NCBI GenBank assembly: GCA_021787595.1
Contig: JAJYLQ010000002.1
Coordinates: 62,001-126,000, forward strand
From: Chloroflexota bacterium
GTDB lineage: Bacteria > Chloroflexota > Anaerolineae > Anaerolineales > Villigracilaceae
Direction of reading: 5' to 3'
Length of the DNA: 64,000 nt
Shown here: one piece after another, positions 51,511-59,784 of the stretch
Layout: every line of letters starts with the position of its first letter
How positions within the stretch are numbered: position 1 is the first letter of the stretch
The notes under the pieces: model-generated
What the model was told of the DNA's origin: nothing
Seen by the model: only the letters and a program-made list of their open reading frames with translations
Database searches by the model: none
Made by a program: the position numbers and the translations under genes

Positions 51511-51633
51511 GGTCAATCCAAAAGGAATGTCGCAACGGATATCTATGGACATCCAAAGGCGCGTTTGCAAGATGAAGCGGCGGAAAAGATCGAGGAAGCG
51601 GTCACTCCAATTGCAGTAGATTTGCAGCAGTGA
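51511..51633 (+). pseudogene. Tyrosine recombinase C-terminal remnant
   Basis: The frame reads DIYGHPKARLQDEAAEKIEEAVTPIAVDLQQ then stop. This resembles the end of phage-type integrases (t.d.YGHl.p..q.eAa.kie). The catalytic Arg-His box is gone. Upstream 51340-51510 holds no gene. Confidence 0.5.
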
Positions 51634-51689
51634 ATGGAGCGATTGAACTTCATATTCATCAGACGTAGGCACGAAGAATTTGAAATCAG

Positions 51690-51859
51690 TGGGCGTCACG
51701 CCGCAAGGGAAACGGGAGACCTTGGCGTGTCGGTGTCTCTCAGCGAGCACGAAGTCCACCGGCGGACCTTCCTGGAAAGTGTCGCCACGGCAACGCTTGA
51801 AGAAACGCGGGCTGGAAGAAATCTTCATGAATTTGACGAGGTCCAATGAAACTCATTGA
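51690..51859 (+). pseudogene. ABC-transporter ATPase C-terminal scrap fused to a repeat
   Basis: The last 15 codons, LEEIFMNLTRSNETH, match the C-terminal end of bacitracin/antibiotic-type ABC ATPases (sLEeiFl.lt). The preceding about 100 bases contain TGTCGCCACGGCAACGCTTG, a dispersed repeat also at 16377-16396, and encode no ATPase sequence. The ABC-2 permease start overlaps its end, as in functional operons of this kind. Confidence 0.5.
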
Positions 51860-52631
51860 TCTATTTTGGGCAGAAGCGCTCAGAATCCGACGTATAAAAA
51901 CGTTATGGGTGGCCGTTCTTCATACCCGCGTTACTTTTTTGTCACTACTTCATCGGGAGTTGGAAGCCTGAACCGGGAAATACACCGTGGAGCAGTTACA
52001 TTTCCGACGGTGGGCAAACATGGCTGATGTTCGTTGGCGTCATAGCAATTGTCCTGCAGGTTGCCCTGCTGCTCAACAAGGAGCATGCCTCGAACGCCTG
52101 GAAACAAATCTTTAGTATGCCGGTTCCTCGGACAGCGATCCTACTCATCAAATTCGTTTTTGCAGCCTTGCTTATCGGTTTGAGTAATTTATTGTTCTTT
52201 GCAGCAACCATGATTTCCAGCCTACTACTGACCCTGATTGCGCCACGCTTGCACTTCGTCCCCACCTTGTACGGCGTTTTCCAATTTACGTTGATGATAT
52301 TCCTTGCATATTTTGCTTCCTTTTTCCTGATCGCCATACAACTCTGGCTGAGCATGCGGGCAGGAGGGAATTTGATGATACCGGTTGGCCTTGGTGTTCC
52401 TGCGGGTCTATTGAATATTTTCGCACGCGACATGACGATTATGCAGCGCTTCTTCCCGTGGCTGCGACCAGGCAGCACCATGCGAGTCATGGGGTTTTTT
52501 CCGGTGCTCTTCGGCCTCAATCTAACGGACAAACCATTTTCGGTATCCTCTTATACAGCCTTATCGGTTGCATCCCGACCTTTTTATTGACAATGTGGGA
52601 CATTAACAGAAATGATGTGCAACGAAGATAG
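51846..52631 (+). pseudogene. ABC-2-type permease with two frameshifts
   Basis: MKLIDLFWAEALRIRRIKTLWVAV is followed, one base out of frame near 51915, by FFIPALLFCHYFIGSWKPEP and then MFVGVIAIVLQVALLLNKEHASNAWKQIF and four further helices. Near 52520-52535 a second shift leads to FGILLYSLIGCIPTFLLTMWDINRNDVQRR and stop. Read across both shifts it is a complete six-helix antibiotic/lantibiotic-type ABC-2 permease of about 260 residues. Sequencing error is possible, but its ATPase is also destroyed. Confidence 0.75.
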
Positions 52632-53025
52632 AGGTGCAACCCCCCATGGGTACCCCGATAACCATCCCCTAAAATAGCGCCGCCGAAAAGTGCGAAACTT
52701 CGCAGCAAAACAGGCAAGAAGCAATTTATATTGTCAACACCCCATTTTGGGTGCTGTTGCCGGGCATGAGAGATTAGGTAGTGTCTCGACACAGACGTTT
52801 GGCGCCTGCCAGAATCGGCAGTAGTCTATCCGAATCGCTGAACGAATCCGGCAGCACAAGATAGCCCGCGCCAGCATGTGGCCGCAGGTCTCGACATCCC
52901 AAAGCGAGTGTGTCCTTCGTGGTTCAGAAAATTCTTGCACACTTGTACCTGCGCAAGTGCAGGCAAAAAACAGGAATTTCACTCATAAGGATTAATGTCG
53001 GTAGACGGCCATACGTTCCGTGGAT
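52632..53025. other. Intergenic stretch without a recognisable gene
   Basis: Several short open frames are present on the minus strand but none matches a family I know. The sequence may be decayed transposase or other debris, in keeping with its neighbours. Confidence 0.35.
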
Positions 53026-54033
53026 TTATCTGTTTTCGCTGTGTAACGACCATTGAACATTTTTGACATTCCTTTTCTCCAATAAAGTTGTTTTCTGCTT
53101 CTCAATATCTTCCTTCAACCATGCAACTGTTTCTTTCATTGCTTGTTGTAACGTCGCGCCTTTCCAGCCAAATGCTTTCTCGGCTTTGCTCGAATCCATG
53201 ATGAAGGGTTGATTCCATTCATACAGCATCTCAACAGACTCGCGAATTGTCGGATCGAACAAACCAAGAATGCCCATTATGGCTTTGCCAGCCGCCAGCA
53301 CTTTGACTTTGCGACCAAGTTCATCTTCCATGATCTTGACCAATTCATTTTGCGTGACTGCCGCAGGACTGGGCGTGAACCAGATTTGCCCGAGCGCATC
53401 TGCGCGCGTGCCGAGGGTCGCCAGCAATTTCCCAAAATCGGGTGCGTACGAAAAAGTATGCGGCTGATCCATGCGCCCAAGCAGATTGATGGTTTTTCCA
53501 AGTACAGCAGAGCGGATCGCCACACCGGTAAGAAAGGCACGATCATCGGGGCCAAAGAAATTCGAGGCGCGTCCGATGGCGGCGCGAATCTTTCCGGCAC
53601 GATGCGCGTCCATCACCGCGTTCGCCATCTGTGCGCGGATTTTTCCTTTCTTCGTATGCGGTTGGTAAGGCATGTCTTCACGAATGGGCTGTCCATGCAT
53701 GCCGCCGTACATGTACAGATTGTCGGCCATAATGAACTTTGCTTTATTCGTTTCCGCTGCCTGCAAGATCGCGGACTGGAGGCGAGGGAACTTCTCTGCC
53801 CATTCTTGATAAAGTGGTTGTGCGCATTGGTAAATTGCCACTGCGCCTTTCGTTAACTTGATGTTCTTATTCGTATCGTATGCGTCGCCTGCCACAATCT
53901 CGACTTGTTCCGGCAATCGGTCTGCTTGGCCTGAACGGTTGATCACCCGCACACGCTGGCCCATCCCGACCAGTTCGCGCGCCGTCCACTTTCCAAGCGG
54001 ACCCGCTCCAAAAATTACATGAAGTTCTGACAT
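53026..54033 (-). CDS. NAD-dependent epimerase/dehydratase-like protein
   Basis: The 335-residue Rossmann protein has the start VIFGAGPLGKWTARELVGMG (GxGxxG variant). NLYMYGG takes the place of the extended-SDR YxxxK region, with Lys further on. It resembles NAD(P)-binding SDRs acting on sugars or quinone-linked substrates. It is the last gene of a TetR-headed operon, 6 bases after the flavodoxin-like gene. Confidence 0.82.
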   Translation of the reverse strand: MSELHVIFGAGPLGKWTARELVGMGQRVRVINRSGQADRLPEQVEIVAGDAYDTNKNIKLTKGAVAIYQCAQPLYQEWAEKFPRLQSAILQAAETNKAKFIMADNLYMYGGMHGQPIREDMPYQPHTKKGKIRAQMANAVMDAHRAGKIRAAIGRASNFFGPDDRAFLTGVAIRSAVLGKTINLLGRMDQPHTFSYAPDFGKLLATLGTRADALGQIWFTPSPAAVTQNELVKIMEDELGRKVKVLAAGKAIMGILGLFDPTIRESVEMLYEWNQPFIMDSSKAEKAFGWKGATLQQAMKETVAWLKEDIEKQKTTLLEKRNVKNVQWSLHSENR

Positions 54034-54039
54034 GGCATC

Positions 54040-55362
54040 CTACTTCCCAAATTCAGTGATTTTATACGGCTGTCGCTTCAGTAAATTTTCTGCGTTATAT
54101 TGCCTGGCTCGCTGCCCCCAGCCGTAGACTCCCATCGCGCGATACAACCAAGCCGGAGTAAATGGCTTTGCCAATAGTGCTTGAGCTTCTTGCGGAATGG
54201 TCATGCCTTGGGCCAGCGATTCTGCGGCCAGATCAAGAGCCTTCTTCAACGGGATGACGCGTCCATCCAGCTCATTCAACGGCGTGCCATGCACCATTCC
54301 TTCGCCCGCGCCCAGGGCCAGCGAGCCTGCCCATTGGAAGTGATTTAGCCGGGCAAAATTTTCACAGATCGCTAATGCAGTTGCGTTGTGGCCTGACTCA
54401 GGGAACCCACAATTCGCAATTGCGGCAAATAATGGATGGGGTCCGGTTTCGCTTTGGGATGCGTGACGCGCGGCGATACGTTCGAGCGCGTTGATGACAG
54501 GCGCGGGAAGCGAATCCACGTATAACGGGAAAGCCAGCAAAACCAAATCGGCCGCGTCAAGAGCATCCAACATGACTTTTGTTCTTTCTGCCGAGCGGAT
54601 GGTGGTGTGAATATAGATGGTCTCGGTCTGAATGTTGTGCCTGCTCAATTGTTCAAAGAGATAACCGCCGAGTGAATTGGAAGTGCTTTTGCGCGTGCAC
54701 GGACTTCCCACAAGCAATACAGCGCGTTTGATGGAAATTGGTTCTATGCTTCGGCTCTGACTTTCAGGCAATGCCGCTGATTCGATCCTTTGTTCCGCTT
54801 TTAGCTCATCCAGCCAATTCTGCACCGATGACTGGATCTCGCTTTCATTCTGATTCGCTGCAACCACTCCCGTGACCCTTTTCTTCGCATAAAAATTGAT
54901 GGCGTTGCGGTGGGTGAGATGACGGAAGATGGCTTCACTTTGCGGATCGGGTTGATTCAGCCAACCGACCGCCAGGAAATCCGGATAGGCGGGATAACGC
55001 CGCTGGTGATGTGTCTCGCCATTGACCTTCGCAAAGAACGGCAGGACATTTTGAATTTGATGATCCACCATTTTTTTTAGCGAGGATGAATAGCCGCCAA
55101 ATGTGATCGGAGTGAGATAGACCATCAACTGGCAATTGGCAATAGATCTGGCGATGAGCCGGTTGTCATCGTCCACATTGCAGAGTCCCGGGCTGCGGAC
55201 CCAGCAGAAGAAATCCCCTGCGCAGTTGCCGATCCTGCTCTTGTACAACTGCACATGCTCAATTTCCCAGCCGCACGCTTGCAGCTTCTGGTGCAACACG
55301 GAGTAGACGCGCTGACCGGTAGCATCGTTCTCGTTGGAACCATTGAGGATAATTGCCTTCAT
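54040..55362 (-). CDS. Tandem flavodoxin-fold NAD(P)H oxidoreductase
   Basis: The 440-residue protein starts at 55362 (MKAIILNGSNENDATGQRV) after AAAGGA. It has two consecutive flavodoxin-like domains: residues 1-195 with GNCAGDFFCW and MVYLTPITFGGYSSSLKKMVD, and residues about 225-440 with VLLVGSPCTRKSTSNSLGGYL and LVLLAFPLYVDSLPAPVINALE. Single-domain NADPH-FMN reductases are usual; this duplication is less common. It probably reduces quinones or nitro/azo compounds. Confidence 0.8.
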   Translation of the reverse strand: MKAIILNGSNENDATGQRVYSVLHQKLQACGWEIEHVQLYKSRIGNCAGDFFCWVRSPGLCNVDDDNRLIARSIANCQLMVYLTPITFGGYSSSLKKMVDHQIQNVLPFFAKVNGETHHQRRYPAYPDFLAVGWLNQPDPQSEAIFRHLTHRNAINFYAKKRVTGVVAANQNESEIQSSVQNWLDELKAEQRIESAALPESQSRSIEPISIKRAVLLVGSPCTRKSTSNSLGGYLFEQLSRHNIQTETIYIHTTIRSAERTKVMLDALDAADLVLLAFPLYVDSLPAPVINALERIAARHASQSETGPHPLFAAIANCGFPESGHNATALAICENFARLNHFQWAGSLALGAGEGMVHGTPLNELDGRVIPLKKALDLAAESLAQGMTIPQEAQALLAKPFTPAWLYRAMGVYGWGQRARQYNAENLLKRQPYKITEFGK

Positions 55363-55372
55363 AGGATTCCTT

Positions 55373-55873
55373 TCACGGGATTCTTGAATAAATGAGCAGG
55401 GTGTGTGAGACATGGAAGCCGACGAATATGGCCGCGATGACTATAAACATCCATGCTTTGTAAAGCGAAGGGAAATAGAGTGAACTTCCCATCAAACCAA
55501 TACCAGCCAGAAAGATGAGCGGAGTATATGTCGGAGCTAAAAAACCCAGAATACTCCTGCTCCAATTGCCTTGTGGAAAACGGATCAGCATTACCCAGGA
55601 TAAAAAGTAGATCAAACTTCCCGCCCCGTAAAGCCATGGGCCGATCTTTTGACTTTGCGTAATAATCCGTAAAGGCATCAACAGCGGCAGAATGAAAACC
55701 ATGAGTCTGAAAAAGTTCTCCCCATTTGCGGTGAAGGCTGAAATGTCTTTCTCGAAGAATTCCGTTGAGAACGTCCGAGGCAGTTTACTGGTAAAGGCCA
55801 TGTTCCAAAGCATGATGGGCAGGAGCAGCCATCCGCAATTTAGCAGATAATAAGAAAGGGACTTTATGTCCAT
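55373..55873 (-). CDS. Five-helix membrane protein, unknown
   Basis: The 166-residue hydrophobic protein has about five helices. I recognise no family. It is the second gene in the TetR-headed operon, 7 bases after tetR, so it is probably co-expressed with the redox enzymes. Confidence 0.65.
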   Translation of the reverse strand: MDIKSLSYYLLNCGWLLLPIMLWNMAFTSKLPRTFSTEFFEKDISAFTANGENFFRLMVFILPLLMPLRIITQSQKIGPWLYGAGSLIYFLSWVMLIRFPQGNWSRSILGFLAPTYTPLIFLAGIGLMGSSLYFPSLYKAWMFIVIAAIFVGFHVSHTLLIYSRIP

Positions 55874-55880
55874 GTCTTCT

Positions 55881-56570
55881 TCATCCTCTGATAAATTGCT
55901 GTGTAATGGAATTCATCTCATACAGATATAAGTCATCTCCACTTGTGCCGAAGGGTGGCAGATTCCCTGCGATTTCGAGCGACACGATCCCGTGAACGCG
56001 CGCCCAGATGAGCATGGCAATGGACAATGAAATGATATCTGCCTCACCGCCATATTTCTTCCACATCTCAAACCCCGCTTTGAATTCTTCCTGGACCTTT
56101 GGAAAGGATTTGATATTCAATCTTCCCGCGAGGCGTAATTGCTCCACGACGCTGACGAGAATGCTCAACGAGCGTGCCGCGGACGGCAGTACTTCCATGA
56201 GCGGTGCTTTATAACCCGGGATGGGGGTACCGAAGATCAACTGGTATCGTTGTGGGTATGTATGCGCCCATTGGCGATATGCCAAACCAATCGCAGTCAT
56301 TCGTCCAACAACATCATCCGGCGGGACTTCATCACGCGCCGCGAGTTGTGAATCGCCGAATGAGGTGTAAGCGTCAATGATGAGCGCCGTCACCAACGCA
56401 TCGCGGTCGGAGAAATAGTTGTAGATGGCGGGCGCGGTGATCTTGAGCTTGCGCGCGATCGCCCGCAGGGAGAGCGCCGGCGCGCCTTCCCTGGCGATCT
56501 GTTTCCATGCCGCATCCTTGATGGCTTCCTGCAAATTCGGGATTTGTTTTTTGAGCGTGGGTCTAACCAT
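55881..56570 (-). CDS. TetR-family repressor (WHG-domain type)
   Basis: The 229-residue regulator has helix-turn-helix GAPALSLRAIARKLKITAPAIYNYFSDRDALVTALI (about 29-63) and a C-terminal domain with WAHTYPQRYQLIFGTPIPGY, the TetR_C WHG type. It heads a four-gene leftward operon. A perfect inverted repeat sits 12 bases upstream, strongly suggesting autorepression. Confidence 0.92.
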   Translation of the reverse strand: MVRPTLKKQIPNLQEAIKDAAWKQIAREGAPALSLRAIARKLKITAPAIYNYFSDRDALVTALIIDAYTSFGDSQLAARDEVPPDDVVGRMTAIGLAYRQWAHTYPQRYQLIFGTPIPGYKAPLMEVLPSAARSLSILVSVVEQLRLAGRLNIKSFPKVQEEFKAGFEMWKKYGGEADIISLSIAMLIWARVHGIVSLEIAGNLPPFGTSGDDLYLYEMNSITQQFIRG

Positions 56571-56582
56571 GGCATTCCTTGA

Positions 56583-56622
56583 AACTAAACACTGTATATT
56601 AATAAATATACAGTGTTTAGTT
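56583..56622. promoter_or_regulatory. TetR operator: perfect 18-bp inverted repeat
   Basis: AACTAAACACTGTATATT (56583-56600) and its exact reverse complement (56605-56622) flank AATA. The 40-bp site includes TATATT and TATTAAT boxes, so it overlaps the promoter of tetR. Confidence 0.85.
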
Positions 56623-56691
56623 ATTTATGTCAAGGGATGAAGAGGCGGACGCGTGCAGGCGCGCGAAGGACAAAGCGGGCGCCGACCTTGC

Positions 56692-56757
56692 GCGCCGCTG
56701 ACGGTCAAAGGCAAGGCACAGCCATTGGAAGTGTTTGAAGTGTTGGGATTGAAGTAG
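56692..56757 (+). pseudogene. Adenylate/guanylate cyclase-type C-terminal remnant
   Basis: The 21 codons APLTVKGKAQPLEVFEVLGLK and a stop match the conserved segment that ends class III cyclase catalytic domains in Chloroflexota regulators (l.lKGk.ePv.vy.v). Nothing upstream continues the gene. GGGCACAGC-GGC-GCTGTGCCC (56758-56778), a perfect hairpin, follows the stop and may be its old terminator or a repeat. Confidence 0.45.
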
Positions 56758-56952
56758 GGGCACAGCGGCGCTGTGCCCAGTAAGCAGAAGACAGTGAATC
56801 AAGAATGCGAATATGGCCCGGTTTTGTAAATGACATCAGGAGATTCGGATTGCCCGATGGATAAATCCTATGTTGCATCACTAGGTGTTTTCCGGTGAAT
56901 GTCAACTGAGAGGTATAATAGGTTATCGCCAAGTTAAAAGGAAAAGGGAAAT

Positions 56953-57072
56953 ATGTTGGAAGTACTCGGATGGTTGATTGGGTTTGTTATATTAGCTTTC
57001 GGTTCGCTCATGATTATGGTGGATTTGCAGATTCGACATCGAGGTGGGTGTAGATACTTGCAGGCAAGTTGA
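56953..57072 (+). CDS. 39-residue single-helix peptide
   Basis: TATAAT (56914-56919) and AGGAAAAGGGAA precede ATG 56953. The peptide has one transmembrane helix (LGWLIGFVILAFGSLMIMV) and a short basic tail. It may be real or the start of a truncated gene, since transposase-like debris follows on the other strand. Confidence 0.4.
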   Translation: MLEVLGWLIGFVILAFGSLMIMVDLQIRHRGGCRYLQAS

Positions 57073-57096
57073 GCAGACGGAGGATGTTGCGCTGCG

Positions 57097-57204
57097 GCTG
57101 ATCCCGCCCCACCCCAGCCGCAGCGCTTCCTTCGCGAAATAGTGCCGCCATTGGACCTCATTCAACTCAGCCTTCATCGAGCGATCATATTCATCGGTCC
57201 CCAT
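57097..57204 (-). pseudogene. Transposase N-terminal remnant (ISAzo13-like?)
   Basis: MGTDEYDRSMKAELNEVQWRHYFAKEALRLGWGGIS resembles the N-terminus of ISAzo13-type transposases (REALRLGyGGi). The sequence degrades after about 36 codons. The family assignment is tentative. Confidence 0.35.
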
Positions 57205-57211
57205 GCCTTCA

Positions 57212-57409
57212 TTATAGTTTAACTATATTGTTTTGGGAGAAGACCTTAGTATAACTGAGATCAGTACCTGAAAGATTAGCTCCTAGGAGATCCGCACCCG
57301 AGAGGTCAGCCCTTGAAAGATCTATTTTAGTAGGTTTATTCTCTTTTAGCCATTGGCTCCACGTATTATGGCCCCGCTTCAAAATCTTGACTTGTTCTTC
57401 ATTCGCCAT
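57212..57409 (-). CDS. Truncated pentapeptide-repeat protein
   Basis: The 65-residue frame starts MANEEQVKILKRGHNTWSQW and has only four to five A(D/N)LSG pentapeptides (IDLSRADLSGADLLGANLSG) before losing the pattern. Related proteins have many more repeats forming a right-handed quadrilateral helix. It overlaps the end of the M20 gene by 11 bases on the same strand. Probably a 3'-truncated gene. Confidence 0.55.
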   Translation of the reverse strand: MANEEQVKILKRGHNTWSQWLKENKPTKIDLSRADLSGADLLGANLSGTDLSYTKVFSQNNIVKL

Positions 57410-58532
57410 TGCCTCTACCCTCCTTCCAAACTTTATTCACAAAATTCACCAGTTGTTCCATCCCTTTTTCCACTGGCGCGGTATCAATGTATTCATGGAC
57501 GGTATGCGCGCCTCCGCCAGTCGTAACTCCCAACACCAACGCGGGGTAGCCGCGGCTCAATGGAATATTTGCATCCGTCGAACCGGCAGTCAATTCGGCC
57601 TTCCATCCCAAGTCGCGCAAACATTCCTCGCCCAGTTTGACGAGCGGATGATCTGTCGGAATTTCCCCCGCCGGGCGCCGGCCGATGATCTCGCATTCGA
57701 TCGTCACGCCTGGATGACTCGCCGCATGGATCAAATCTTCGACTTGTCTGATTAGTTCATCGAGCGTGTTCGGATTTTCAGAACGCAAATCCAATTCGAA
57801 CGTCGCTTCGGCGGCCAGCACATTGACTCCCGTACCGCCGGAGATTCTGCCCACATTCAACGATGTCCGCGGTACGGACGGAACATACAATGAAGTGATC
57901 TGGGTCACGAGACGCGTCAATTCGTGGATGGCGGACGGCTGGCCGTAATCCGACCACGAGTGCCCGCCCGCCGTCCGCGCGGTGACGCGATAACGGCGCA
58001 CGCCAATGGCGCGGTGATACACGTGTCCGAGCGATGCGCCTTCGATGACGAGATAAGCCGTCACATCCGCGCCGAAGCGATCCGCAACCGCTTTCATGCC
58101 GCGCAAATCGCCCAGGCCTTCTTCGCCGGCATTTGCCACGAACCAGACGTCGCCCGGCAATTCGATCTTCCGTTCGCGCAATAACCACGATAACCCAAAC
58201 AATGCCGCGACGCCCATCGAATTATCGCCGATGCCCGGGCCATAAATTCGATCCGGCTCGCGCGTCACGTGCAAACTTGTGTTGGCGGGAAAGACCGTGT
58301 CGAGATGCGCCGAGACGATCAGCGGTTTTTTCGATCTTTCTTCTTTCGTCTTTTCCAATACGGCTAGCCGCCCAAAGACATTGCTTACAGAATCAATCGA
58401 GACATCCTGCAATTTCTCGCCAATAAATAAATCGCGCACAAACTCCGCGCGCCTCTTTTCCTCGAACGTCGGCGCAGGAATCTGCTGGATTTGGATCACA
58501 AGCTCGAGAAGACGATCAATGAAATTCGTCAT
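57399..58532 (-). CDS. M20-family metallopeptidase/deacylase
   Basis: The 377-residue zinc enzyme has ligands in VSAHLDTVFP, GPGIGDNSMG, the catalytic Glu in NAGEEGLGDL, and the C-terminal His in GGGAHTVHEY. A dimerisation domain (GGHSWSDYGQPSAI) is inserted. It resembles peptidase T/ArgE-like aminoacyl hydrolases acting on small peptides or N-acyl amino acids. Confidence 0.9.
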   Translation of the reverse strand: MTNFIDRLLELVIQIQQIPAPTFEEKRRAEFVRDLFIGEKLQDVSIDSVSNVFGRLAVLEKTKEERSKKPLIVSAHLDTVFPANTSLHVTREPDRIYGPGIGDNSMGVAALFGLSWLLRERKIELPGDVWFVANAGEEGLGDLRGMKAVADRFGADVTAYLVIEGASLGHVYHRAIGVRRYRVTARTAGGHSWSDYGQPSAIHELTRLVTQITSLYVPSVPRTSLNVGRISGGTGVNVLAAEATFELDLRSENPNTLDELIRQVEDLIHAASHPGVTIECEIIGRRPAGEIPTDHPLVKLGEECLRDLGWKAELTAGSTDANIPLSRGYPALVLGVTTGGGAHTVHEYIDTAPVEKGMEQLVNFVNKVWKEGRGNGE

Positions 58533-58539
58533 GATTACA

Positions 58540-58689
58540 TTTCACCTTTTGCGCTTCACTTCTCGCTTTTCTTTTTACGTTCTGCTTCCTGCTTTTTCCA
58601 TTTACTTTTTACGTCCTGCGTTTTTCTTTTGTTTTTTGCGTTTTGTGCTTTGCGCTTGTTCTTTGCGTTTTGTGCTTTGCTTTTTGCCA
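58540..58689. repeat. Low-complexity quasi-repeat (TTTTTGCGTTTTGTGCTTTGC-like)
   Basis: About 150 bases consist of imperfect 7- to 20-base units such as TTTTTACGT, TTTTTGCG and TTTGTGCTTTGC. Two long units (GCGTTTTGTGCTTTGC) near 58643 and 58664 are identical. It separates the M20 and PfkB genes and has no coding sense. A purine-rich relative follows ino1 at 62271-62299. Confidence 0.65.
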
Positions 58690-59694
58690 TCACGCCTCTC
58701 TCACCCAATCCTTCAACGCGTTCAAACGCGCCTCCGCCAAACCGGGCAGCACATCCAGCGGATAGAACGCACCGCAGCCTTCCACTTTCAATGATGCCGA
58801 AACATTTCCATACAACGCGGCTTGCAGCGGGTCATACGTTTTTCTATAACCCGCGAGAAAACCGCCGCAGAATGCGTCGCCTGCGCCGGTCAAATCGGCG
58901 AGACGCGCGGGATAGGCCGGAATTTCCCATTTGTGTTTGCCGGGCGCATCATACACCGATTGTCCCAACGCGCCGCGCTTCACCACCACGACCTCGCATC
59001 CGTACTCGCCCAGCGCCGCGGCCATCTCCCACAAATCGTGCGTCTCGCCCCAAAAGAGTCCGCGCAGTTCCTCCTCGGACGGCAGAAACGCCGTCAGCCC
59101 GGCGATGATCACGCGCAGGTCGCGGAAAAACGGCGGGGACATGTAACCCGGCGACGGGTCGAGTGTGAACGTGGTGGCTGATCCTGCTTTGAATGCAGCC
59201 ATCAATTGATTCTGACTCACAAAATCCAGCGGACAAAAATGGACGGCTTGCGTCTCGCGATATTCGATTGGGATTTCGATTGGAAGCGGCGCGAGGAAAT
59301 CGGGCTTTCTCGCATCTTTCCAGACTTCGGGCGGACTCTGATACCCAAGCAGCGCCTTCGGGAAAGTCAGCTCGCGCCGCGCGAATTGCGAGACTGGTGC
59401 GCCGCGCGTGATCTCGAATTTTTCGTTGTACGCGTGAAAGGATCGCAGGTCAAGACTCTGCTCGAGGATTTTGATTCCATCAATATTCATGCCGCGCGAC
59501 TCGATCTCTTTCAGCCACGGGCGCGGATAATCTTCTCCGACGCGCGCCAGCAGGCCGATTTCCTTTTCCCATGCCATCAATCCGCCCGCTGCGTACAGCG
59601 CGCTGCCGCCCGGCGCATCCAGCAGCGGATGCCCAGCGGGAGGCAGAATATATTCGCGCGTCATGCGCCCGGCGATCACAAAAGTTGGTTTCAT
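58690..59694 (-). CDS. PfkB-family carbohydrate kinase
   Basis: The 334-residue protein has the PfkB C-terminal signature DLTGAGDAFCGGFLAGY (about 271-287, catalytic Asp in GAGD) and N-terminal GGSALYAAGGL. PfkB enzymes phosphorylate sugars or nucleosides; the neighbouring inositol-phosphate synthase hints at inositol metabolism but this is not shown. Confidence 0.87.
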   Translation of the reverse strand: MKPTFVIAGRMTREYILPPAGHPLLDAPGGSALYAAGGLMAWEKEIGLLARVGEDYPRPWLKEIESRGMNIDGIKILEQSLDLRSFHAYNEKFEITRGAPVSQFARRELTFPKALLGYQSPPEVWKDARKPDFLAPLPIEIPIEYRETQAVHFCPLDFVSQNQLMAAFKAGSATTFTLDPSPGYMSPPFFRDLRVIIAGLTAFLPSEEELRGLFWGETHDLWEMAAALGEYGCEVVVVKRGALGQSVYDAPGKHKWEIPAYPARLADLTGAGDAFCGGFLAGYRKTYDPLQAALYGNVSASLKVEGCGAFYPLDVLPGLAEARLNALKDWVREA

Positions 59695-59784
59695 TTATAT
59701 TTGCTCACCTGTGCCTGCGAAGTAACTGTGCCTTTCAGTTGCGGCACGGGCGCAGGCAAGCCGCCGCCGAGGGCAAATGTTTCC

